From Stenotrophomonas tumulicola (GTDB lineage Bacteria > Pseudomonadota > Gammaproteobacteria > Xanthomonadales > Xanthomonadaceae): a stretch of 64,000 nt of DNA. Each line of letters begins with the position of its first letter. Positions within the stretch are counted from its first letter, which is position 1. The notes beneath the pieces are model-generated. The model made no database searches. It was not told the origin of the DNA and saw only the letters and a program-made list of their open reading frames with translations. The stretch lies in the NCBI RefSeq assembly GCF_014117215.1, contig NZ_JACGXS010000009.1, positions 1-64,000 on the forward strand. The letters run 5' to 3'. The position numbers were made by a program, and so were the translations under genes. Below, in pieces: positions 51,618-60,558 of the stretch.

Positions 51618-53036
51618 CTACCTGTCCCGCTTCCAGCTCAGCCCCGCCGCCACTGCCAGTGCGCCCGCCATGGCCAGCGAGGCGATGGCAAAGCCGGATC
51701 GAACCTCGCCCGCGCTTGAGCCATCCGGTGCGAGCGCGAAGAACAATCCGCCAATCAGTGCCACGGATACTGCGGCGCTGATCTGCAGCGTGGCGCTCAC
51801 CAGCCCGGCCGCGAGCCCGGCCCAACGCGCATCCACATGGTCCACGCTCAACCGCACCAACGCGGGCAGCGCGATGCCCTGGCCCAAGCCGATCAGGAGC
51901 AGCGGCACGGGAAGCCAGCGCGGTGCGTCCGCAAAGGCCAGGGCTGCTGCCATCACCAGCCCCACCACTTCCAGCGCCATGCCACATGACGCCGTGCGTG
52001 GGCCAGTCCATCGTGCGATACGTGGGCCGCTTAGCGGGCCCAGCAGCAGGCCCACGCCGAGCGGCAGGATGGCCAGCCCCGCTGCAAGTGCATCGTGGCC
52101 CAATCCGGCCTGCTCATAGATGGCAAACACCAGGAAGAATGCGGCAAGGGCGTAGAAGAAGAACGTCGCCAGCAGGCGGCGCTGCAATCCACGCGTTGCC
52201 AGCAGTGAGGGCAGCACCAACGGCGTGCGGCCTGCCTGCTCCTGGCGCTTCTCGTAACGCCAGAAGTTGAACAACAACGGCACGCTCAGGGTCAGCAAGG
52301 CAATGCACCACCACGGCCAGCCATGCTCGCGTCCTTCGATCAACGGCACCACCAACGCCAGCAGCCCGGTCGCCAGCAGGAAGGCACCCGGCACGTCCAG
52401 CCGGGCGGAACGTTCTGCCCGGCTTTCGCGCAGCAGCGCCAGCGCCGCTGGCACGGCGAAGGCGATGATGGGCAGGTTGATCAGGAAGATGCTGTGCCAG
52501 CCGAGTCCGAACGGATTGGCCGCTACCAACAGGCCGCCCAGCAGTTGCCCGCCCACGGCAGCAAGCCCGAACGTCGCGCCATACAGGCTAAGCGCGCGGC
52601 CCTTTTCGCTGGCCGGGAACATGGCGTGGATCGACGCCAGCGACTGCGGCGCCATGATGGCCGCGGATATTCCCTGCAACAGCCGCCCGGCCACCAGCAC
52701 GCTGGGCGAGGTGGCCATGCCGCACAACGCGGAGGCCAGGCCGAAGCCCAGCATGCCGGCCACGAACACGCGCTTGCGTCCATACAGGTCGCCCAGGCGA
52801 CCGCCCAGGATCAGCGTGACGGCATAGGCGGCCGCGTACACCGACACCACCAGTTGCGCGACATCCGACGAGGCACGAAGGTCGGTGCGGATGACCGGCA
52901 ACGCCACGTTGACGATGAAGAAATCGAGCGGCGGCAACAGCGTGCCGGTCAACAGCACGACCAGCGCGAGCCAGCGGCGTGAGTCCGGAGCCACTTGCCC
53001 AGGCAAGCCGGGCACGGGCGTGCTGTTCGTGTTCAT
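51618..53036 (-). CDS. MFS drug-efflux transporter, DHA2 type
   Basis: 472 residues from ATG 53036 (a GTG at 53039 is adjacent). Inner-membrane proton-driven exporter with about 14 helices. Motif A appears as GGRLGDLYGRKRVFVAG (about 80-96), and helix 1 has LDFFIVNVALPVI (about 38-50), the usual DHA2 start. It probably exports toxic organic compounds or dyes. A perfect 18-bp palindrome of TetR type sits 23 bp upstream of the start, but the only nearby regulator is of LysR type, so the repressor may be elsewhere. Confidence 0.93.
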   Translation of the reverse strand: MNTNSTPVPGLPGQVAPDSRRWLALVVLLTGTLLPPLDFFIVNVALPVIRTDLRASSDVAQLVVSVYAAAYAVTLILGGRLGDLYGRKRVFVAGMLGFGLASALCGMATSPSVLVAGRLLQGISAAIMAPQSLASIHAMFPASEKGRALSLYGATFGLAAVGGQLLGGLLVAANPFGLGWHSIFLINLPIIAFAVPAALALLRESRAERSARLDVPGAFLLATGLLALVVPLIEGREHGWPWWCIALLTLSVPLLFNFWRYEKRQEQAGRTPLVLPSLLATRGLQRRLLATFFFYALAAFFLVFAIYEQAGLGHDALAAGLAILPLGVGLLLGPLSGPRIARWTGPRTASCGMALEVVGLVMAAALAFADAPRWLPVPLLLIGLGQGIALPALVRLSVDHVDARWAGLAAGLVSATLQISAAVSVALIGGLFFALAPDGSSAGEVRSGFAIASLAMAGALAVAAGLSWKRDR

Positions 53037-53058
53037 CACCGACGGGGGAGGGCTTGAT

Positions 53059-53076
53059 ATGTACCGGGCGGTACAT
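53059..53076. promoter_or_regulatory. TetR-type operator upstream of the DHA2 pump
   Basis: ATGTACCGGGCGGTACAT is a perfect 8-2-8 inverted repeat (ATGTACCG/CGGTACAT). GTACCG half-sites are typical of TetR/AcrR-family repressors of efflux genes. No TetR-family gene is present within 10 kb on either side. Confidence 0.75.
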
Positions 53077-53197
53077 TAGTCAGGCGTCCATCAGGATGTC
53101 AATTCTTTTGTATCGATTGGTTCATTAATGCGCGCGCCGGGGGATCCAGCGCCGACGCTGCCCTGTTGGAGCAGCCTGGCCAGTCTTGGAGATTGGG

Positions 53198-54067
53198 TCA
53201 GCGTGCTGCCATGGCAGAGTCCGCCAGCATCGCATCGGCGATATCCAGCATCGCGCGCAGGCGGTCCATGTGCCGCAGGTCGTGGTGGTAACCCACCCAT
53301 ACATCGCGCGCCGGTGGTTGATCCTGCGTGTCGATGCGCTGCAATCCCGCCACTGCATCGCCCACTGGCCGTGGCAACACGGCAATGCCCATGCCGCGTA
53401 CGCACATCTGTGCCTGGACGGTTCGGCTGGTGCTGGTGAAGGCGCGCCGTGAGTGCGGGAACCTATCAAGCACCCAGGCGACATCAGGGAAGTGGGATTG
53501 CGCGGTATTCATGAGGATCAGCCCTACCGATGCCGGATCCTCCTGCGCTGCACGTGCGGTTTCGGCCGAACCATAAAGGCCGTACGGAATGCTCATCAGC
53601 CGGCGCTGGACGATATCCGGTTCGCTGAAGGGCACGATGCGAAAGGCCACGTCGGCATCGCGACGTGAGAGGTCGAGCAATCGGTAGCTTGCGATCACCT
53701 CTGGCACGACGGCGGGATGGCGGCGCCCCAGTTCGGCCAGCACGGGGGCCAGCACATACCCGGCGAACCAGTCCGCCGAGGATATCCGCAGGATGCCCTC
53801 GAGGCGTCCGTGGCTGCCGGCCAGGCGCCTTTCCATGGACAGCGCGGAGTTCTCCATGGATTCGGCCAGTGCCAGCACGGCGTCTCCGGCGTCGGTGAGC
53901 ACCAGCCCGTCCTTGGTCCTGCGGAACAGCGGCTGCCCGGCTTCCTCTTCCAGCGCCTTTATCCGCCGCCCCACCGTGGGATGGCTGACACCCAGGCGCC
54001 GGGCCGCCTCCCCGAGGGATCCGCCCCGGGTTGCCGCCAGGAATATCCGGACGTCGCTCCACTCCAT
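53198..54067 (-). CDS. LysR-family transcriptional regulator
   Basis: 289 residues. N-terminal winged helix (residues 3-60: VRIFLAATRGGSLGEAARRL and GVSHPTVGRRIKALEEEAG) and a C-terminal periplasmic-binding-like effector domain. The effector part with SSADWFAGYVLAPVLAEL and RRDADVAFRI belongs to the subgroup whose targets are usually oxidoreductases. It is divergent from the SDR gene at 54198-54944 with 130 bp between, so it probably controls that gene. It is downstream of the MFS pump on the same strand but separated by about 160 bp. Confidence 0.93.
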   Translation of the reverse strand: MEWSDVRIFLAATRGGSLGEAARRLGVSHPTVGRRIKALEEEAGQPLFRRTKDGLVLTDAGDAVLALAESMENSALSMERRLAGSHGRLEGILRISSADWFAGYVLAPVLAELGRRHPAVVPEVIASYRLLDLSRRDADVAFRIVPFSEPDIVQRRLMSIPYGLYGSAETARAAQEDPASVGLILMNTAQSHFPDVAWVLDRFPHSRRAFTSTSRTVQAQMCVRGMGIAVLPRPVGDAVAGLQRIDTQDQPPARDVWVGYHHDLRHMDRLRAMLDIADAMLADSAMAAR

Positions 54068-54197
54068 GCCCTGGCTGCCCGTTCAAAAATGTACGAACAA
54101 TATGCAGGAATGAAAGTTCTCAAACAATCCTGTGGGTATCACCCTGTCAGTCTCCCACTGGCCCATACCGGGCCAACCTGATCTGGAATCCCAAGAC

Positions 54198-54944
54198 ATG
54201 AGCAAGCTGGAAGGCAAGGTCGCCATCGTAACGGGCGCTTCGAAAGGCATGGGCGCGGGCATCGCCCGCCAACTGGCAGCCGACGGCGCGAAGGTGGTCG
54301 TCAATTACGCGTCGAGCAAGGCGGGCGCAGACAAGGTCGTCGCTGATATCGAAGCCGCAGGCGGCGAGGCGGTGGCGGTGGGCGCGGACGTGACCAACAA
54401 GGCGCAGGTGGACGCGCTGGTCCAGGCGGCCATCGACACCTTCGGGCGGCTGGACATCGTGGTGAACAATTCCGGCGTGTACGAGTTCGCCAGGATCGAA
54501 GACACCACCGAAGCGCTCTATCGCAAGCAGTTCGACATCAATGTCCTTGGTCCGCTGCTGGTCATCGGCGCGGCTGCGCCGCACCTGGGCAAGGGGGCAA
54601 GCATCATCAACATCAGTTCGTTCGTCACCCGCGTCCTTCCGGCTGAGAGTGCCATCTACACCGGCTCGAAGGGCGCGGTGGATGCCATCACCGGGGTGCT
54701 GTCGCGCGAGCTGGGCCCGCGCGGCATCCGTGTCAATTCGGTGAACCCCGGCCTGATCGAAACCGATGGCACCCACGCGGCCGGAGTCATCGGATCGGAC
54801 TTCCATGCCTGGAACGAGGGCCAGACACCATTGGGCCGCATTGGCCAGGTACGCGACATTGCACCGATCGTTGCCTACCTCGCATCGGATGATGCGGGTT
54901 GGGTATCGGGCGAGCTGATCCTGGGGTCAGGTGGGATGCGTTGA
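54198..54944 (+). CDS. SDR-family 3-oxoacyl-ACP-reductase-like oxidoreductase
   Basis: 248 residues from ATG 54198 (MSKLEGKVAIVTG). Classical SDR: cofactor loop TGASKGMGAGIA (14-25), NNSGVYE, catalytic Ser in INISS and Tyr-x-x-x-Lys in YTGSKGAV, plus PGLIETDGT. NADP preference is suggested by the basic residue after the loop. Substrate unknown; the set resembles glucose/ribitol-dehydrogenase-type reductases more than FabG. Divergent to the LysR gene, probably under its control. Its last 18 bp overlap the end of the convergent effector-like gene C. Confidence 0.92.
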   Translation: MSKLEGKVAIVTGASKGMGAGIARQLAADGAKVVVNYASSKAGADKVVADIEAAGGEAVAVGADVTNKAQVDALVQAAIDTFGRLDIVVNNSGVYEFARIEDTTEALYRKQFDINVLGPLLVIGAAAPHLGKGASIINISSFVTRVLPAESAIYTGSKGAVDAITGVLSRELGPRGIRVNSVNPGLIETDGTHAAGVIGSDFHAWNEGQTPLGRIGQVRDIAPIVAYLASDDAGWVSGELILGSGGMR

Positions 54945-55880
54945 CGTTGCCAGCGCGTTGGCCTGGTTGGCCTCGTATATCTGGTTGGCCTGGTTGATCC
55001 ACTCTGCCCATTGCGGCCACGAGTGCACATGCGTGCTTTCAAATAAGCGCATCGCCACATTGTCCTCATGCAGTGCATCCAGCAGCGGTGCCAATGTCGG
55101 ATGGCCGGCTGTCGTGGTGTAGCTGAGCGACAGCAGCGTACCCATTCCGGAAAGGTACGGCTCCCTCGCGGCGGTGATGCTGCTGGTGCCATGCTGGTCG
55201 ATGTCCATGCGTTCCAGCGCATTTACATGTGCCTTCAACCAGTTCATCAGTGCCGTGCGAAGGGGCAGCATGGCCTCGGGTGTATGCAGGTACCGGGCGA
55301 AGGGCCGTTGGGCAGCCAGGTGTGATGGGTGGGTATCGTGTGCGAGCTGCTGTATGTGCGTTGTCGTGCCACCCTGCGACGAGGCATGTGCAATGAGTGC
55401 CTGCTTGAACTGGCGCCATGCAACGCGCAGGTCCCATGAAAGGACGTTGAACGTGTGCTGTTCCTGCTCACTGATGGTGCCCGGCGCTGCCGACACCGGC
55501 GCGGGTGGACGTGCGTCGTTGCCCTGCAAGGGCATCAGGTGTGTGTCCAGCATATGGTGCGCCGCCACGTGTCGCTGAAGCCACTCCTGCGTGCACGGCA
55601 GGACCCTGACATACCCCGGGGGCGGGGTGGGGCGTTGCGTGGCAGGTGGCACCCTGACAAAGCCTGGCGGTGTATCGGAACGTTGCGTGGCAGGTGCCTC
55701 GGCCGGTGGGTGCGCCTGCCGTGGCAGGGGTTCGTTGGTCACCTGTGGCGGTGCCGCCAATGATCCCGCCGCCCGGATCATCGCCTGGGTCGTCGCCAGC
55801 GTCCGGTGCAACGGCAGAGACAAGGGCAGGGAGAACGACAGCTGCGATGGCGCGGTCGTGCTTGGAGGGTTCAGGGGCAT
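54927..55880 (-). CDS. Unrecognised effector-like protein C
   Basis: 317 residues from ATG 55880, with GGAG upstream. No signal peptide; the first about 110 residues are rich in Ser, Thr, Pro, Ala and Leu. It contains an internal duplication: ATQRSDTPPGFVRVP and ATQRPTPPPGYVRVL (about 64-93). C-terminal helical part with ALMNWLKAHVNALERMD and HPTLAPLLDALHEDNVAMRLFE shared in pattern with proteins A (17280-18008) and B (18342-19253). Three similar genes in one window mean a small expanded family. Function unknown; export by a type III or IV secretion system is only a guess. Confidence 0.65.
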   Translation of the reverse strand: MPLNPPSTTAPSQLSFSLPLSLPLHRTLATTQAMIRAAGSLAAPPQVTNEPLPRQAHPPAEAPATQRSDTPPGFVRVPPATQRPTPPPGYVRVLPCTQEWLQRHVAAHHMLDTHLMPLQGNDARPPAPVSAAPGTISEQEQHTFNVLSWDLRVAWRQFKQALIAHASSQGGTTTHIQQLAHDTHPSHLAAQRPFARYLHTPEAMLPLRTALMNWLKAHVNALERMDIDQHGTSSITAAREPYLSGMGTLLSLSYTTTAGHPTLAPLLDALHEDNVAMRLFESTHVHSWPQWAEWINQANQIYEANQANALATSTHPT

Positions 55881-55999
55881 TGTTCGCTCCGCATGTCTGC
55901 AGTGCAGCCATTTCATACCAAGCAGCGGCCGATGCCCTTCAGAAACCGCTCGTTGCCATCATCGCGGACATGGGAGCAGATGCTGCGGCGCAACCCAGC

Positions 56000-56095
56000 T
56001 CACGCCATCAGCCCACGGATGCACACGATGGCGATGACGGCGAATATCGCGATCCATATCACGCGCGTGAGGCGGTTGCCTTTCGGATTGGGCAT
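56000..56095 (-). CDS. 31-residue predicted single-helix membrane peptide
   Basis: Short frame from ATG 56095 to TGA 56000: it starts MPNPKGNRLTRV and continues with one hydrophobic helix (IWIAIFAVIAIVCI, residues 13-26), ending RGLMA. GGGAG lies about 12 bp before the start. The positive-inside pattern (Lys and Arg before the helix) is that of real small membrane proteins. It lies in the gap between effector-like gene C and the TonB receptor, where no longer gene fits. Not recognised. Confidence 0.5.
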   Translation of the reverse strand: MPNPKGNRLTRVIWIAIFAVIAIVCIRGLMA

Positions 56096-56184
56096 CGTCT
56101 GCTGCTCCCAGTCTGTCTGCAACCGGAAGAATACACCGGGTTCCTGCGCGACGTGGCCAGGCATGGCGTGCCGGCACGTTGATA

Positions 56185-58971
56185 TCAGCGGAACGTCAAC
56201 GTCAGCCTTAGATAGCGCCCCAGCGGGTCATCCAGCCCAGGCACCAGGGTGCCGTTGTCGGGGATGTAGTTCACCGGTTGCGCATCGAACAGGTTGTGCA
56301 CGTCCAGCGCGGCGCTGAAGCGCGGGCCGAATGATCGGCCCAGGTGCAGGTCCCAGCGCAGCTGGTCCGGATTACGGCAATGGCCGTCGTCATGCTGGCC
56401 TGCCGGGCACGGCTGCTCCGGCAGCCAGGCAAGGGTGGAACCCCGGTAGTTGGCGCGCAGTGCGATGTCCCAGCGTGGGTCCTGCCATTGCACGCCCAGC
56501 GTGCCGGCGGTATCGGGCGTGGAATATCCCAGCAGGTCCATCGTGGTGCTGTTGCGGCGGAAGCGCCGTAGTTCCTGCTGGTGCAGTGCATCCACCGTGA
56601 AGCGCCATTGTCCGCTGTCCACCTGGCCGATGCGGTAGTCGCCGCGCAGCACCCAGTTGCGCGACACCGTGCGCCCCAGGTTGTCGAAGGACAGGCGCAC
56701 GCCCTGCAGGTGCCCGCTGCCGTCCAGGCTCCAGGTGGCGCTTTCCCAGCTGGCGTCTTCCGGACGCAGCGCCAGGATCTCGTTGCGCAGCTCCACCACG
56801 TTGTGGGTGAGCGTGAGCGACAGCGCATCGTTGGGTGTCCAGCTGGCGCCGAGTGAATGGCTGCGTGCGGTTTCCGCGGCCAGCGTCGGGTTCTCTGCCA
56901 CCTGCACGTCCACCATGCAGCCCTGTGCCGTTTCAAGCGTGCAGGGGGGCAACGCGGGTGATGCCCGCAGCGTGCGCATGCCGAAGTAGGCCGGTGGACG
57001 GCGGCGCTCGAACAGGCTGGGCGCGCGATAGCTTTCGCCGCTGGACAGCAGGAACGACCAGCTGGACGAGGGCGTCCAGCGCAGGCCGGCGCGGGGAGAA
57101 AAATCGCGATAGCGGCCGTCGCGGTCCCAGCGGGCGGCCAGGTCCAAGCGCAGGCTGCGCGCCAGTGGCAGCCCAAGTTCGGTATAGGCGGCATTGGACT
57201 GCCGCGACAACTGCCGCTGTTCCACCGGCAGGGCCAGCGCCAGTTCGCCCTTGCCCAGCAGCGCATCCGGGCGGGCGGTCCAGGTTTCCCGGCGCAGGTC
57301 GATGCCGCTGGCCAGCTGTGCGTTGCCCCCTGCCAGCGCGAACAGATCGCGTTGGACGCCCCACCACGCCTGCCATTGTTCGGTTCGCCCACGGTTGTGG
57401 ATGGTCGGGAACAACTGTGCGGCCAGTTGCGGTGGCAGTTCGGTGAAACCGGGAATGAAGCCTTCCCGCAGCGCGTCCTGCAGGCGCGCGCTGTGCACGG
57501 TGCCTTTGGTGGACAGGTGGACCTGGCTGCGCTGCCGGCTGAGGCCGGCTTCCCAGTGCCGGCCGGGCTGGTCGCGGCCGAGGCCCACGGCCAGGTCTGC
57601 CTCCAGCGCACGTACGCGGGTGCGCACGCTGCCGGCTTCCTGGAACACGTGGTTGATCACCATCCCGTTGCGGAGGTTCAGGCCGACGGCGGTGGGGCCG
57701 AGTTCCAAGCGCTGCAACGTCTGGCTGGCGCGCGCTTCGGCATAGGCATAGTGGCCCTGTTCGCCTTCGTGGCGGAAGCGTGCATACAGGGCTGCGGCGG
57801 TGGAGGCCGGTTGCAGCGAACGCGCGCGTGCGCTGTCGAACCAGCAGCCGTCGTCATCCTTGCGCAGTGGCGCGCCGCACAGGGGGGCGGGCACGTAGTA
57901 GCCGTTACCGGTGAGCAGGCCGATGGGGTAGGGGCTGTCGTTGGCATTCCAGGCGCGACGGTGGCCGGCCACGTGCTCTGCGCGCAGCAGGTCGGCACCG
58001 ATGAACCAGCGGTCGCCACTGCGCGTGGTGCCGCCGGTGGCCGCCTGCAGCCGGTTCTGCGCGCCATCGCCATGGCTGCTGGTGCCGGTCTGGAGCATGG
58101 CTTCGGGGCCATCGGCGTGGTCGCGCAGGATGATGTTGACCACGCCGGATATCGCATCCGCACCGTAGATGGCGGACGCGCCGCCGCGCACCAGTTCGAT
58201 GCGTTCGACGAAGCTGAGCGGGATGCCGCCCAGGTCGGTCAGTGCGCCTTGTTCCAGCGACACCATCGGGTAGCGCGGCAGGCGCCGGCCGTTGACCAGG
58301 AACAGGGTGGCGCGTGGCCCCATGCCATCCAGGCTGGTGGTGGCCGCCGCGCCCATCGGCAGGTACATCGAATCGCCACTGCGTGCGCTGCTCAGTGGCG
58401 AATGGCTGTTCATGCCCGGGAGCTGGCGCAGCAGGTCGTACAGCGAGCCATGGCCGCTGCGCAGGATGTCCTCGCGTTCGATCACCGCCAACGGCAAGGT
58501 GGTCTGCACGCTGGTGCGCGGCAACCGGCTGCCGGTGACCTGCAGGGTGGGCAGCGCCACCGAGGCGGGGCCGGTGGCTGCGGCAACGGCCGGCGTTGCT
58601 GGGGTGGGTGGCTTGGGCGTGGCCGGCGCAGGCGCGGCTGCCTGGCGGCGCACCACGTAGACGCCGGGCGTGCCGTGCAGCACTTTCACCGGCAGGCCCT
58701 GCAGCAACTGCTCCAGTGCGGCGTCCGGGGCATGCCGTCCGTGTACCCCGCGCGAGCGCAGGCCGCTCAGTTCGGCGGCATCGAACAGCAGCGCCTGGCC
58801 GCTGCGCTGCGCCCACTGCTGCAACGCGTCGGCCAGCGGCTGCGTGCCGATCTGGTAGTCCAGCGGCGGCGTCCGGGCTTCGCCGGCGATGCTGCCGCCG
58901 GCAAACAGCATCAGGCACAACGCTCCGCGGTGGAAGCGATGCAGCAGCGTGCCGGGCGCGGGAGGTGCCAC
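56185..58971 (-). CDS. TonB-dependent receptor with STN signalling domain (FecA type)
   Basis: 928 residues if begun at GTG 58971, which gives a signal peptide (ALCLMLFAGGSIAGEA); ATG 59010 is an alternative that overlaps fecR-type gene. STN domain about 36-105 (LDYQIGTQPLADALQQWAQR, LLQGLPVKVLHGTPGVYVV), then plug (RSGHGSLYDLLRQLPGMNSH, GGASAIYGADAISGVVNIIL) and barrel ending LTLTFR. The STN domain lets ligand binding signal to the FecR-type protein just upstream, which controls the FecI-type sigma factor. The ligand may be a siderophore, but that is inferred from gene type only. Confidence 0.9.
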   Translation of the reverse strand: MAPPAPGTLLHRFHRGALCLMLFAGGSIAGEARTPPLDYQIGTQPLADALQQWAQRSGQALLFDAAELSGLRSRGVHGRHAPDAALEQLLQGLPVKVLHGTPGVYVVRRQAAAPAPATPKPPTPATPAVAAATGPASVALPTLQVTGSRLPRTSVQTTLPLAVIEREDILRSGHGSLYDLLRQLPGMNSHSPLSSARSGDSMYLPMGAAATTSLDGMGPRATLFLVNGRRLPRYPMVSLEQGALTDLGGIPLSFVERIELVRGGASAIYGADAISGVVNIILRDHADGPEAMLQTGTSSHGDGAQNRLQAATGGTTRSGDRWFIGADLLRAEHVAGHRRAWNANDSPYPIGLLTGNGYYVPAPLCGAPLRKDDDGCWFDSARARSLQPASTAAALYARFRHEGEQGHYAYAEARASQTLQRLELGPTAVGLNLRNGMVINHVFQEAGSVRTRVRALEADLAVGLGRDQPGRHWEAGLSRQRSQVHLSTKGTVHSARLQDALREGFIPGFTELPPQLAAQLFPTIHNRGRTEQWQAWWGVQRDLFALAGGNAQLASGIDLRRETWTARPDALLGKGELALALPVEQRQLSRQSNAAYTELGLPLARSLRLDLAARWDRDGRYRDFSPRAGLRWTPSSSWSFLLSSGESYRAPSLFERRRPPAYFGMRTLRASPALPPCTLETAQGCMVDVQVAENPTLAAETARSHSLGASWTPNDALSLTLTHNVVELRNEILALRPEDASWESATWSLDGSGHLQGVRLSFDNLGRTVSRNWVLRGDYRIGQVDSGQWRFTVDALHQQELRRFRRNSTTMDLLGYSTPDTAGTLGVQWQDPRWDIALRANYRGSTLAWLPEQPCPAGQHDDGHCRNPDQLRWDLHLGRSFGPRFSAALDVHNLFDAQPVNYIPDNGTLVPGLDDPLGRYLRLTLTFR

Positions 58972-58978
58972 GGCTGGA

Positions 58979-60007
58979 TCAGTGCGCGCGCTGCAGGACC
59001 AGCGCCCCATCGCTGCGTGGATGCCCTTCGATGGCCCAGCCCAGCTGCAGCGCCTCCAGCAGTGCCTGCTGGTCGCCGGCGCGGAAGCGGCCGGTGAACG
59101 CCAGCGCGGCAAGCGATGGATCGGTGATGACCAGTGGCGTGGCGGTATAGCGGTTCATCTGTTCGGCCACTGTCTGCAACGGCGTGCCATCGAATACCAG
59201 CGTGCCCTGCAGCCAGGCCTCGGCGCTGCCTGCCGGCAATGGCGGCCCGGTTTCGATGCGGCCGGTGGGCAGCACCTGCAACTGCTCGCCGGGTTTCAAC
59301 ACTTTCTCGCTGGCCTGTGCGCCTGCGCTGGTAACAGCCACCGCGCCTTCCAGCAGTGCCACGCCGATGCGGCCATCGACGAAACGTTCCACCTGGAAGG
59401 TGGTGCCGATATCCACGATGGTGCTGGTGCCGGCCACTACCCGCAGGGGCTTGGTCGACGGTGCCACCTGCAGTTGCACGCGTCCGCGTTCGATGTCGAT
59501 GTGCCGCTTGCGCCAGCCCACGCGCGTGGTCAGTGCGCTGCCGGCATCCAGGGTGGCCACGCTGCCGTCGGCAAGGGTCTGCAACTGCGGCACGCGGCTG
59601 TCGTTGGCAACCCGCTGTGGGGTGGGGAGGCCATCGAGCACCAGCAACGCACCCAAGCCCAATGCCAGGCACAGCCCGGCGGCGGCTGTTGCGGCGCGCG
59701 GCAGCAGCCGGCGGCGCGCTGCTGCCGGTGCGTGCCGGATGGGGGCTGGTTGGGGCGGGGTGGCCACGCGTGCGGCGGCGGCGCGCAGCCACGGGTCATT
59801 GGCATTGGCCGCGGTGTGCAGGTGCAGGGCCTCGGCTTCGGCCCAGGCGTGCAGGTGCGCGGGGTCTTCGGCCAGCCAGTCTTCGAACGCGTCGCGTTCG
59901 GCGCTGCTGCAGTCCGCGGCATCCAACCGTGCCACCCATTCGCTGGCACGGGCAAAGACAGCTGCGGCCGTGGTTGCTGCCGGCGATGCATTTCCGTGGT
60001 TGCTCAT
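58979..60007 (-). CDS. FecR-type anti-sigma/signal transducer
   Basis: 342 residues from ATG 60007, which overlaps the sigma-factor stop (ATGA, 60004-60007). N-terminal cytoplasmic FecR_N/DUF4880 domain with FEDWLAEDPAHLHAWAEAEA (about 42-61), one membrane helix about 100-122 (AAGLCLALGLGALLVLDGL), and a periplasmic FecR domain with VGWRKRHIDIERGRVQLQV. It relays the receptor's signal to the sigma factor. The C-terminal 80 residues resemble an STN-like fold (TPLQTVAEQMNRYTATPLVI). Confidence 0.93.
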   Translation of the reverse strand: MSNHGNASPAATTAAAVFARASEWVARLDAADCSSAERDAFEDWLAEDPAHLHAWAEAEALHLHTAANANDPWLRAAAARVATPPQPAPIRHAPAAARRRLLPRAATAAAGLCLALGLGALLVLDGLPTPQRVANDSRVPQLQTLADGSVATLDAGSALTTRVGWRKRHIDIERGRVQLQVAPSTKPLRVVAGTSTIVDIGTTFQVERFVDGRIGVALLEGAVAVTSAGAQASEKVLKPGEQLQVLPTGRIETGPPLPAGSAEAWLQGTLVFDGTPLQTVAEQMNRYTATPLVITDPSLAALAFTGRFRAGDQQALLEALQLGWAIEGHPRSDGALVLQRAH

Positions 60008-60558
60008 GGTGTACCTCCATCCTTGCCGGATGCGCCCGGCCCCAGGTCTTCGCGCAATCCCTGCAGTGCACGGGCGATGTGTTTTTCCACGGTCTTGGCG
60101 GTGATGCCGCAATGCCGGGCGATCTGCGAATAGCTCATGCCGGTGATGCGGTTGAGCAGGTAGACCTCACGGCAGCGCTCGGGCAGCCGGGTCAGCGCTT
60201 GCCGAAGCCTGCCCAGCATCTGTTCGGATTCGGCATGGTGCAGCGGATCCGGGCCGGCGGCGCGCGGTTCGTCCGCCATGCCCTGGTCGGCCAGCGACAG
60301 GTGCTGGCGCACGTGCGGCGAGCGTCCGCGGTCGGCCAGGCGGTTGCGCGCGATGCGGTACAGCAGCAGGCGCAGCTCATCCAGCGGGTGCTGCTGGTAG
60401 CGCATCAGTCGTTCCATGCTGTCCTGTGCGATGTCCTCGGCGTCTTCGGGGCTTGCGCCACGTGCGCGCAGGAAGGCGCACAACGGCACGCGCTCTTCGC
60501 GCAGGAAGGCGGCGAAGGCCTCCGGTACCCGGGGCAGCGCAGGCGTGCTGCGGATCAA
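60004..60558 (-). CDS. FecI-type ECF sigma factor
   Basis: 184 residues; the only in-frame start near the end is TTG 60558, with no clear ribosome site, so the start is uncertain. Sigma-70 region 2 (FLREERVPLCAFLRARG, EDAEDIAQDSMERLMRY) and region 4 (LPERCREVYLLNRITGMSYS, QIARHCGITAKTVEKHIARA) are intact. It should direct transcription of the receptor gene. Followed by fecR-type and TonB receptor genes in one operon, the standard arrangement of an outer-membrane signalling system. The operon is divergent from the autotransporter gene. Confidence 0.92.
   Translation of the reverse strand: MIRSTPALPRVPEAFAAFLREERVPLCAFLRARGASPEDAEDIAQDSMERLMRYQQHPLDELRLLLYRIARNRLADRGRSPHVRQHLSLADQGMADEPRAAGPDPLHHAESEQMLGRLRQALTRLPERCREVYLLNRITGMSYSQIARHCGITAKTVEKHIARALQGLREDLGPGASGKDGGTP

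Noticed and set aside
55959..56177. 72-codon minus-strand frame overlapping the 31-codon peptide gene
   Set aside because: Arg/His-rich shadow composition with no hydrophobic or known motif; the shorter frame has the better start and a real membrane helix.
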